From: Cryptomeria japonica
Lineage: Eukaryota; Streptophyta; Pinopsida; Cupressales; Cupressaceae
NCBI RefSeq assembly: GCF_030272615.1
Contig: NC_081413.1
Location: forward strand, 609,031,709 to 609,095,708
Direction: 5' to 3'
Length of the DNA: 64,000 nt
Below are positions 34,142 to 43,715 of the stretch, one piece after another (the first letter of the stretch is position 1; each line of letters begins with the position of its first letter). Both the position numbers and the translations under genes were made by a program. Below the pieces are notes generated by a model. That model had not been told where the DNA came from and did no database searches. It saw only the letters and a program-made list of their open reading frames with translations.

Positions 34142-34761
34142 TCATGATCCTAATGAAGAGACTTCTTTGGACCCATTTGGCTCTATCTTTATCTTACCAG
34201 CAAGGATAAGATCATCTTCAATATCAATTGCAAAGGCTTGCGCTACTGCAAGGTCTCTTGTAACTTCCCTTCTCAATAAGAAACATACTTCTGGCACTTG
34301 AGCATTGATAAAGAAACACTTCAAATTTGCAGCGGTAGGCTGAGAAACAATAGGAATTTTGTTACACAACTTATTTAATTTAGCCACGGTTCATGTGACT
34401 CTGTTTTTATTTGAGCCAACTGAGCTAATAATGCATGCACATCTTCTACAAGCTTGAACCTCTCTTCAAAATTGTCTTTAAGTGTGGCCCAAGATATAAT
34501 CGAACTGGCAGAAAGGTTATAAAACCAGTCACCAACAATACCTTGGAGAGTATCCAGAAATAGCCTTACAGATACATCTTCATGTTCAATACCATGAACA
34601 CTGCATGCAATATAGAAAGCAACAATGTGTTCATCAGGGTGTTGCTGTCCATCTCCAAAGAACTTGGGAAAGTTCTTCCTCAAACCATCAGGAAGAGCAT
34701 GCAAAGGCGGAGTCAAATTCAACGGACCAAAAGCATTCCCCCAAGGACCTTGAGCAACCAT
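34142..34761 (-). pseudogene. Ty3/gypsy gag domain
   Basis: Minus strand: MVAQGPWGNAFGPLNLTPPL, FPKFFGDGQQHPDEHIVAFY, VRLFLDTLQGIVGDWFYNL, SWATLKDNFEERF (34761-34375). After a frameshift near 34380 it continues LNKLCNKIPIVSQPTAANLK, NAQVPEVCFLLRRE and FAIDIEDDLILAGKIK (34387-34142). The F-G-D, L-L-x-x-WF and F-x-x-RF pattern is that of plant gypsy capsid proteins, which assemble the particle. Only one frameshift separates the two parts, so the frame decayed recently. Confidence 0.85.
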
Positions 34762-34819
34762 TTAACATATCCTTGGTGAAAGTTTGAGAAATTACAAAAA
34801 CAGGAATTACAATGAATAG

Positions 34820-34979
34820 GATACCGATATACTTCAAACAAAAGCGTGAGGCTTTTCAATGCATATCGTATCCCAGCAGAAACCCAAGAAAATTTATTTT
34901 GAAAACAACAAGACACTAGACTTCAAACGAAAGCACGAGGCTTCCGAATGCGTTCATGTCCCCAATAGAGTCGCCAAAA
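34820..34979 (-). other. Leader and primer-binding site of the gag-only element
   Basis: The primer site candidate is 34959-34979 (minus TTTTGGCGACTCTATTGGGG). About 45 bp of the leader occur twice, at about 34826-34870 and 34916-34962 (shared CTTCAAAC-AAAGC-YGAGGCTT), so a second degenerate copy of the site region lies further in. Confidence 0.65.
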
Positions 34980-34980
34980 C

Positions 34981-37900
34981 TGTTGGTTGAAAATTTTGTA
35001 CACTTGGGGAAATATACAAAATTGTGGTTTCAACCACAGTGAGTAAAACTCTCCTAATTAAGGGAAGCCTCCCCTATCTAACTACAACTTTAAAAAATAA
35101 AATAGGATGGGACAATAATCTTTCTTCTTTCAAGAAAGATAATATCCTTTTCTCTTCACAAAAAAGTGATAGCAATTTAATATAAAATAGCAATAACAAC
35201 TTTTGAAATGAAATGAGAGAAAGGAAATAAAGTTTCCTGAAAGCTCAAAGACTTCTGTCACTTCCTTCAGGACGGGACAACAATATCAAGCTCAAAGTCT
35301 TGATTATATGAAGTCCTATCTACCCTTTTCTGTATTAACGCTATCAATAACAAATTATAACAACTCAAAGACTAGAATATCTTATTCTTTTCTACTTAAA
35401 ACAATGGGAAGTAGTATAAGCTCAAAGACTCACAACTATTTCTCACAAAATTTGCTTCTAGTCTTTCTTAAGAATAAGTGCAAGCACAAAGACTTGTAGC
35501 TCCTCTCAAAAGAATATTTATTCTAATTTATATTAACCTCAAATACTTGCAGCACAAAGACTGCAAATCAAATGAGATTAAGCTCTTTAAGAAACACTTG
35601 CAAGAAAGATAATATAGAGCACAAACTCAAGTATGTAGTGCAAAGACTCAAAGCTTGAGCAATTTCCTTCTATTCCTTTCAATTCTTGAATTTACACATG
35701 AAATCTCAAAGACTTCTTTGTTGTAAATTTGGCAGAGTTTTTGCTTGCTTTCCAAAAGATCCTAAATTACAATAGACCCCCTCAAGTATTTATAGGAGAG
35801 GAGTCATGAGAAAAAGGTGGGAGGATCCCAACTAACTTGAGAAATTCTCTCAACCACCAAGACTTATTCAATAACTAATTGTGTATGGTGAAAATGGATA
35901 ACAAATAAACAACAATATTGAAAGGCTAAAATGAATCCAACCACTAAATCCTAGCCTAACAATGAACAAAGATCCACCATAACATATGAAGATAACCTAA
36001 GACAATGCAAATAACTCAAAATCACAAAGATTATACCATCACATGTCCAATAGGGTTTTGATCTCCATTCTTCCTATCTCCATTGATCTTGTTTGATATG
36101 CTTGCTCTCAGATTTTATGTGCACAAGAGCTCAACAAAGAACGAAATGTGGTTGCAAGTAGGATCGTAGTGTAGCCAAGTACTCCAAAATCAGTCATTAG
36201 TCATTAGGATATGTCATTAGGGTTTGACAATGAAGAAAGCATCTCCTTAAATAGAAGACACAATAAGAAATGGAGGGTTAAGATTGAGAGGTGTAAAAAG
36301 AGAGGTCGGCTAGGATTAGAGGGTAGGTAAAAGAAATACCAAAATAATGAAAGAGGTAGGTAGTGTAGGAATTAAGAGATGAATGACATGTGTCATGTGT
36401 AGAAAAAGATAATGAATTAATTAAATAAATAAAGATTTATTTAATTAATAGAAGAAGTAGGACAATTAAATAAATAAAATATTTATTTAATTTAGGAAAG
36501 GGATAATTTAAATAAATAAATGTACTTATTTAAATGAGAAATAAGGCTAGAAGAGGATAAATGAATTAATTAAATAAATAAAAATTTATTTAATTAATAG
36601 AAGAATTAGGCTTAGATAATTAAATAAATAAAATATTTATTTAATTAGACATGACAATTTTGAGTGTCTACACTAATTATGACTTATTCCAACTACAGTC
36701 CTAATTGAACACAACTTGTAGTTGCTTTACATGTAATTACAAAAGTGCAAGTAATGAGTTAACTTGCAATTACAAAGTTATTTTTCTACATGTAACTTGT
36801 CAAAACAAAATTACAAATGCATAACTAAAACTATTCCATGTGTCTAAAGACATGAGTCTAACTGTATCATCCTTTGTCTGTGATGATCTTCATGTCACTT
36901 CAAGATGCTAGAACTTGAAATATTCTGGATTGGTAAAGATATCTTGAACCGGAACGAGAACTTGCATCCTCATCTTCTTGCTTGGGGTAGTACTAGCTTT
37001 TCAAGTGGGAGTGGGCTCTCTTCATGTCATGACTATCATTGTCTTGAAAGCATTCTATGCTCTCAACCATGAATTGTTGTTGTATCTCTTCTTTGTATCA
37101 TCCTTCAATCTTGAAATCTACTTGAAAAATAAGGCCCATGCCTTAATCCATTGATTTGGTAGACCGTGTATGCAAACCAGACTAACAAGGGAAGAGATAA
37201 ATTGATGCAAAAATGGGCTCACAAGTGAATTTCGGGTTCTGGAAGTTGCATTACATGTGTGGTGAAAACAAGAGCATTAAATTGCAATTGTGGAGAACAA
37301 ACATGCAACTTCATATGTGTAATGGGTAACTACAAGTTTGCACTTGTAATTGGACATTTAAAACTCATTTTCAAGTGTTTTTTGAGTGCATTTTGGACCA
37401 ATTTCGGGTTCTAGATGGCTGACTGCAAGTAGACTTTAAATGGGACAAATGAATGAAGGTGTGAAATGAGTGGATGAAATGGTATGTACAGATGATGGAA
37501 ATGAAAATATTTTGGGAAGTTCGTGTTCAAGAAAATGGGAAAAACTTTCAACAAGTAATCCGGTTCTAAATACCCGATTTTGAAATAATGGGTATTTTTC
37601 ATCTTTGCAACTTGGAATTTCAACCAAAGATGGTTAAATTCTTTTAACCGTAAGGAAAGAACAATTATTTTCATCCAACTTGCAATCGGGATTTAAAATC
37701 CTGAATACAAGTAAAGAGGGAAAATTGGGAAGAACAATGCAATCCACAAATTGCCTTGCAAGGGGAAAATCTCTCTCACAAAACCTATTTTTGGGGCAAA
37801 ATAATCATATACAAATTTACAACCAGAAAGGAAAAACAAGAAGACAAGAAAACAAGAAAATGAAACAAAGAAAGAAAAGAAATCAAACCTTGCTTCAAAC

Positions 37901-39206
37901 TGAAAATGCCTCTTCAAAATGATGATCAATCTTTGAAAGAAGGAAGGAGAACTCTTAAAAGGAAATTAACCGCATATCCAAAACCCTAGCCACATTTTAA
38001 CAAAATGCCTTGGGCAGCAAAACATGGCACCAAATGCAAACTTAATGGCATGAGAAGTGATCAATCCTCCATCAAACCCCAACACCTTAGCATAATAAGC
38101 AAAAATGCCTAAAGGAGAGATGAAAACGTGGCAACTTGGGAAAGAAAATCATGGTTTTGGCAAAAAAATGTTTTTGTTGTTAAAACCCCATAAAACCAAC
38201 GATAATGTCTTCCAAATGGCATGAAGAGAGTTGTAAAATGCATGAAAATAGCAAGGAATCCAAAATGCCTTCCTCCTCCTTGAATTTCTCCACAAAATTC
38301 ATTGGAAATCTTCAACAAAATCCTCCAATATTGTTGGTCGGGTTTTTAGAAAAGAACAACAAGTTTAAAATTGCATGCAATAAGGAAAATCGGGTTTTTG
38401 AGAGCAAACAACAAGTTTAAAATGTTAGTTTTCTCTGAACAAGGCAAAATCAGGTTTTAAAAATCCAATTGCAAGTTTAAAATTTTAGTTTTTCCATCAA
38501 CAAGGCAAAATCAGGTTTTAAAAATGCAATTACAAGTTTAAAATTCCCCAATTTGCACTTTATGGAGAAAATCTGGGTTTTTGTGCAAAATAGCAAGTTT
38601 AAAATGTCAATTTATTTCATTTCTAGGCAAAATCAGGTTTTGGAGAGAGATATGCAAGTTTAAAATTACTTGTAAAGGGAAAATAAAATCCCTAAAACAA
38701 GTTTTAATAACTTGCATATATGTAATAGAGGTTTTACATCCCTATTACAAGCAAAAGACATTAAAGTAGGGGTTTTTGAAAAGAATTACAAGTTTACGTG
38801 TAACTTATCCAAAAAATCCCTATTTTAACTTAAAAAGCCAAAAAGCATCAAGGGGGAAATAAAAAGCAAATTACAAGTTCTTATTTTTCAATAAAGTGCA
38901 CTTGTAATTAGCCAAAAATTTCCCTACAAAGACCAAAACAATGGAAATCATTAAAACTTGCAATTCAAGAGAAATTTCCCACCTGCAGTCAGGGAGAAAA
39001 AACCCAAAATTGAAGGAAAGACATAGCAAACGAATCCAGAATGCAACGAAATTTGAAACATTGTTCTAGGATGGACTGAGGATTAAGCCAATCCAAGGAT
39101 TAGTCGAAATTCTGCCTCGAGAAGCATGCCATAGAGTAAAATTTTCAATTTTTTAACAAAAAATTCATATAATGGTCCTTCATTTTTATAAGCAAAAATG
39201 AGGACA
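34981..39206 (-). repeat. 5' LTR of the gag-only element (interrupted)
   Basis: About 3.43 kb after removal of the nested solo LTR and its extra CTAAT. TATA box (minus TATAAATA) at 35787-35794. The same roughly 60-bp array as in the 3' LTR is at about 38355-38680. It differs from the 3' LTR by scattered substitutions and small indels. Confidence 0.9.
35880..36671 (-). mobile_element. Solo LTR, TGTAGACACC family, copy 2
   Basis: 792 bp, minus-strand start TGTAGACACTCAAAATTG, end CACCATACACA. TSD CTAAT (35875-35879, 36672-36676). The partner LTR at about 30065 shows the same place without insertion and with a single CTAAT. Five AT-rich palindromes lie at about 36410-36645. Confidence 0.95.
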
Positions 39207-39209
39207 ATG

Positions 39210-39239
39210 GATAGTAATTTTCTTCCTCTAGTGGAAAAG
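39210..39239 (-). pseudogene. Dioxygenase fragment, middle sliver
   Basis: About 30 bp between copy C of the short inverted-repeat element and the gag-only retrotransposon. It completes the dioxygenase reading RKKITI that continues at 29165. Confidence 0.55.
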
Positions 39240-39459
39240 GGCCAGTCTTAAACCACACACACTAAGCAACATATTAAGTCTAGAGGATGTTAGTCAACTC
39301 TAAGTGTTTAATAACACTTTTAAGTCTATAAGTGTATTCTTAGTGTGACAACATACATTAAGAAACATATTAAGCCTAGAAAATATCAATCAACTCTAAG
39401 TATTTAACACTTTTAAGCCTAGAAGTATAAGCTTAGTTTATGTGATTTAGGTTCGTTCC
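39240..39459. mobile_element. Short inverted-repeat element, copy C
   Basis: About 220 bp, ends GGCCAGTCTTAAACC and TGATTTAGGTTCGTTCC, with both internal units. The TSD is not clear: TGGAAAAGG on the left and TGGAGAAAT on the right agree at six of nine. It interrupts the dioxygenase fragment after GLQFLHG. Confidence 0.75.
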
Positions 39460-39866
39460 ATGGAGAAATTGTAGGCCACACACCATGTTATGAAAAATAA
39501 ATGTGAGGGTGCTAGTATCAATGTACACTTCAACTCCCAAGATGATCTCAAGCTGAGGGGAATGTGGGTAATAATTGATGTTCAACTCCATAACAAGATC
39601 CTCCTTGCCTATTAGTTTCTCCATGCAATTTTTCTCCAAACCGAGCTCTCAAGAGAAGGTTCCGAGAAGAATGCTCACTATCTTTCTGATGTGCACTCCA
39701 CAAGTCTCTATGACACCTTCATATTCAATTGGATAGTCGAGCCATGTGTTTTCCATGTTGCGCTTGTAGTGAGGCCCCAAAATGTGGAATTAGTAGTCCT
39801 CTCATAACAACTAAACACTCACATTATTGGCCTTGCCATTGCGTTTCTCCTACCAATTGTATTTGC
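39460..39866 (-). pseudogene. 2-oxoglutarate/Fe(II) dioxygenase fragment, anthocyanidin-synthase-like
   Basis: Minus strand: YKRNMENTWLDYPIEYEGVI, IRKIVSILLGTLS, ELGLEKNCMEKLI, KEDLVMELNINYYPHSPQLE, IILGVEVYIDTSTLTFIFHN and MVCGLQFLHG. The order and motifs match the ANS/LDOX and flavonol-synthase group: NYYP..PQPE, LGVxxHTDxSxLTxLxxxxVxGLQ. The iron-binding HTD reads YID, so the first histidine is lost. Upstream at least three stops break ANNVSV..LL.EDY. In life such an enzyme oxidises flavonoid intermediates. It is joined at both ends to PPR pseudogene sequence, so it is a displaced fragment. Confidence 0.8.
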
Positions 39867-40445
39867 TCAAAAGCTTCTTAAGCTTCCAGAACAATCCATT
39901 TCCTAAATAACCTGCAATCATAGCATGCCAAGGGACCACATTTCTTTGGGCCAATTTTAAACCACACACACTAAGAAAAATATTAAGTCTAGAGAATGTT
40001 AGTCAACTTTCAGTGTTTAACACTTTTAAGTTTAGAAGTGTATTCTTAGTGTGACCACACACCTTAAGCAACATATTAAACCTAGAAAATTTGAGTCAAC
40101 TCCGAGTGTTTAACACTTATAAGCCTAGAAGTGTAATATTAGTGTGTGTGATTTAAGCCATTCCCATTTGTTTGTGACATTTCATCAAACAACTCACATA
40201 TAGCCCTGTACATGTCATATTGAAGCAATGGTCAATAGTTCAAGTGCCTTGTTGTGCATCCACAATTTTCATGCATGTCTAGCAAGGCACATGTAACTAC
40301 GACATGATTATAATAGCTGAGGAAAATCATCATCAATAACACTTAGAGGCAAGCTTATGCTCTATTCAAGGCTCCATATCTTGGCACATACAAAGAGAAC
40401 ATTTGTATAGGTTTGTGAATTATGCCCTTAAATTGACCATTTGCA
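39867..40445 (-). pseudogene. PPR protein pseudogene, upstream part
   Basis: Minus strand, in order: NSQTYTNVLFVCAKIWSLE, VVVTCALLDMHENCGC, ICELFDEMSQ, then after inserted copy D QRNVVPWHAMIAGYLGNGLF WKLKKLLSKYNW. These are consecutive PPR/PLS repeat pieces with frameshifts. Removing copy D with one TSD copy restores DEMSQRNVVPW. The reading stops at 39866 where the dioxygenase fragment begins; the sequence at 26968 (SRGYTPN) continues the same repeat. Confidence 0.82.
39949..40165. mobile_element. Short inverted-repeat element, copy D
   Basis: 217 bp, ends GGCCAATTTTAAACC and GATTTAAGCCATTCCC, inner words CACACACTAAG / ATTAGTGTGTG, two internal units. TSD ATTTCTTTG (39940-39948) / ATTTGTTTG (40166-40174), 8 of 9 equal. 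Inserted in a PPR repeat at the QRN codons. Confidence 0.87.
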
Positions 40446-42010
40446 TTGGTTTTCAAGCTTCAAAAAGAGTTACAAAATAAGGAGGTTAATAGGTTTTAAA
40501 AAAATGCCCAATGGAGATAGGAGATTAATTAGTCAATAGGTTAATCACTTTGGACTTTTCACTTAAAATAGGTGCAAGAGATTAACTATTAACTAGTTAA
40601 TAGGTTAATCATTTTAGTTTTTTGGCGCAAAACAAGAGAAGGGATTAACCATTAACCTTGGCAAAGAGGTTAAGTATTATGATTTTTTCACACAAAGTGG
40701 AAGGAGAGATTAACCATTAACTTGGTTAAGAGGTTAAGCTTTATGAGCTTTTTGCACAAAATGAGATGAAGGATTAGCCATTAACCCTTTTGGATTTTTG
40801 AGAAACAATAGGGAGAAAATAGTATGGTTTAAGGCATTTTTAAATATTTGGCTCCCAAGTTATTAAAATGGGAAATAAATAAGATAAATAAAAATATTAA
40901 AATTACTTTGACAAATAATTTAATATTTCCCATTTGAAACCTATTAGCCTGGTTTAGAAGAATGCACATATCTTTTGACTGAGATGGAATTTTTCTCTAG
41001 AATTTGAACCAAACATTAAAGGATGCTAGTTGAGCATAACCCAATTATATTTCTTCATAACAAGGTCCCAAGTGGAAGATTTGAACTTTTTTCGAATGAA
41101 GGCTGACAAAAATTGAAGCATTTAAATCTCACAAATGGTGAATTGGGTTTGGATGGAAATTTGACACATTGCTCAAAATGGTAACAAATGCATGGTCATG
41201 AGACAGTTACCCTTGACACTTTATGGTTCTCAAAATTTAATTGTTTTTGCATCTTGACCAATACATGACAAGTCTATATACATGATAGGACTCAAAAATG
41301 ATGGCTTTGAACTAAAACCACATAATCACATATCCTAAAAACTCTTGAAAATACACATTAAAATTTTTCCTGACATTAGCTTCAATGCAAAAGCTTAAAA
41401 TTTGAGTGCTTGGAAATTAGGGCAACATAAATCAAATATATAAGGAGATAACCACTGCCAAACATCTCTCAAATTGAATCCTCTAGAACTAACCATCTAT
41501 CCACAGCTCAAGATCCATATCTATGAAAGAGAAGCATAAACATAATGCACCTAAAAGGAATAATGGGAAATGCCTTTCAAGTAATAAAATCTTAAGTAGA
41601 CCAAGAGTGGGGAATGAGAATGCTCATCAAGCTATCCAAGTAATCATGACTCACACTAAGAAAAATCTGCTCTCCAGTATATACTAGGTGAATGTTCCCT
41701 GGTCTTCCTGTTGAAACAATCAATCATCTCAACACATGTCATGCCTCTAATCACAAGAGAATACTAGCATCACCTATGTCTCCATGTATCTATGAGTAAG
41801 TGTAACCAATCAATCCGTGCCAAAATCCAAATGCGGCATAACATCATCATGAAGTAATCAAGAAAATGATCATGTACCCAATATAAAGAGAACCAACCAA
41901 GATCAAAGTCAAAGCTCCAACTGCAAAATTAGGAAAAAAATGTGACAACATGATCTAACTATCCCCTCCAAGGAGATAACATGCTCTATATGAGCATATC
42001 AAATAACCAT
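40446..42010. repeat. Unclassified region with a 64-bp minisatellite
   Basis: At about 40519-40800 four and a half degenerate units of roughly 64 bp share GAGATTAACCATTAAC, AAGAGGTTAA and TTTTTGCACAAAA. From 40800 to 42010 I see AT-rich single-copy-like sequence without coding, LTR or inverted-repeat features. Right of the copia element the same unclassified DNA continues at 51222. Confidence 0.6.
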
Positions 42011-42015
42011 ATCAT

Positions 42016-43408
42016 TGTTGGCTTTGTGTTTGTCGTTGATGTCAAATAGTGTCACATGGTAAGTTTGGCTGCTCATGGTATTGCATGACAATATCTTCGG
42101 TAAGAGATGGCTTCTCATCATCAAGGATGAAATCTCGATCAAGATGTTGTTTATGTCTTAAATCTGGATAAGAAAATTATGGATATCCATAAAGTCGGAA
42201 GTGTATTTGAGGTAGGTTGTGTTGAAGATTTGTAAGCAAAAATGATGACATAATGCATTACTTGAAAATATGTTTGATGGGTGATAAGATGTATTGTTTA
42301 TAAGTAGTGTATGTTCCCTTGAAGTTTTGATGTAGAAAGAATAGTTCCAAGAGTTTGTAACTAAGGGTCTGCAATGAAAGTTTTACTTTCTGTCATCATG
42401 GCGACAGGAGCAAAGAAATGCACGACATAAACTTGTATTGTTATAATGAACGACATCCTATCGAATAATAATCACATTAATCTTTAAAGTAACTTATAAG
42501 TTATTTCTAGGATTTTTATTCAATCTTTCACAAGCACAGGAACAAAGTTTTTTTTTGTTTTTTTTAATGTTAATGGCTACTTACAATTACCAGTCCCATT
42601 TGTAACAGATCCATGAAGTTCTAACAATCATTTTGGAGATATGATGGATTGGTGATGAAAAGAAGTATAAAAAAATATTCTAGTGTATGGTCACAGTTGG
42701 AATGTGCATTGAAAGAGAGAACATTTTTTTTGGAGACTATTATAGAGACACATTGCAATGAGGTTTTTGGTATTTTGATTGAGAAACTCTATTGAAGGAT
42801 GATAAGGGGGAATAAGAAATATAATGACAAATTCTTGTTCTCTATTTGTAATGGAGTTATAAGCAGTTTATTAATGTTCAATTCATTGCTGTAGAAAAAG
42901 TAGTGTAATCAATGATATGTATTGAAACAGAGTAGCCCTTTGTACTTTGAATGTTTTCTTCTAAGTGTGATGTGCAGGGAGTGGGTTCTCCTACAAACAA
43001 GTGGAACTGGTACTTCTAAACTTGTAAGGGGTTGGTGCTCCTAGGGTTGGTGCCCTAAATGTAAGTAGTGAGTTTTATCACCGGTGAGGCATTTTGTAAC
43101 TAATCAGGTTTATGGTCAATGAGGCATTTTGTAACCTATGAGGTTTATGGCTAGTGAGGCATAATAAAATTTACTTTCATAGTGGATTTTTTTATCCTTC
43201 TAGGGTTTTTCACTCAAATATTTGTGTCATGTGATGTGCATTTATGGTTCTTATAATTAGTGGATTGTTACATGCCTTATCATTGCTTGTTTTATAGAGT
43301 GTTATGTGTCTTAGTGCTATTGGTTTTCAACATTTAATTTTTATTTTTTTTAGTTTTATTGACCACTGATTCACACCCCTCCTCTTAGTGGTCTGAAGTA
43401 TTCCAACA
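42016..43408 (+). repeat. 5' LTR of the copia element
   Basis: 1393 bp, TGTTGGCTTTG to GTATTCCAACA. Shorter than the 3' LTR, mainly because it lacks the AT microsatellite segment. Confidence 0.92.
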
Positions 43409-43637
43409 AGTGGTATCAAAGTAATCGAGTTACTTGTAATAGGTCTAACAACCTTAGGTTGATCTTGGTAGGGAATATTTCTTATGATCAATGGATTATT
43501 ATATGCCTTATCACTATTTGTTTTATAGAATGTTATGTGTCTTAGTGCTATTGATCTTGAACATTTAATTGTCATTTGTTTAAGTTTTATTGACTATTGA
43601 TTCACCCCCCCTCTCAGTGGTATGAATTATTCCAACA
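43409..43637 (+). repeat. Duplicated leader plus LTR tail
   Basis: After the LTR end and a first primer site (AGTGGTATCAAAG, 43409), about 80 bp of leader run into another copy of the last roughly 150 bp of the LTR, ending again in TTCCAACA at 43637. A second primer site follows (AGTGGTATCAGAG) and the same leader words (CCTTAGGTTGATCTTGGTA). So one leader-plus-U5 unit is present in tandem. Confidence 0.88.
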
Positions 43638-43715
43638 AGTGGTATCAGAGAAGTCAGGTCCCTTATAATAGGTATAATAGCCTTAGGTTGATCTTGGTAC
43701 AGAATACTTGTAATT

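Larger units (their letters stand above)
29166..39209 (-). mobile_element. Gag-only LTR retrotransposon with 3.4-kb LTRs (TR-GAG-like)
   Basis: Two long direct repeats, 29166-32602 and 34981-39206 (the latter containing solo LTR 35880-36671), flank a 2.38-kb interior. On the minus strand the interior has the primer-like site GTTTTGGCGACTCTATTGGG and then a gag frame but no protease, polymerase or integrase. TSD GATAG at 29161-29165 and 39210-39214. Three bases (ATG, 39207-39209) lie between the visible LTR end and the TSD. LTR ends on the minus strand are TGTCCTCATTTTTG and CAACCAACA. Elements with only gag between long terminal repeats have been described as TR-GAGs; here each LTR is longer than the interior. 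Confidence 0.9.

Noticed and set aside
39229-39468. 9-bp duplication for copy C of the short inverted-repeat element
   Set aside because: The best alignment of flanks agrees at only six of nine bases, too weak to claim.
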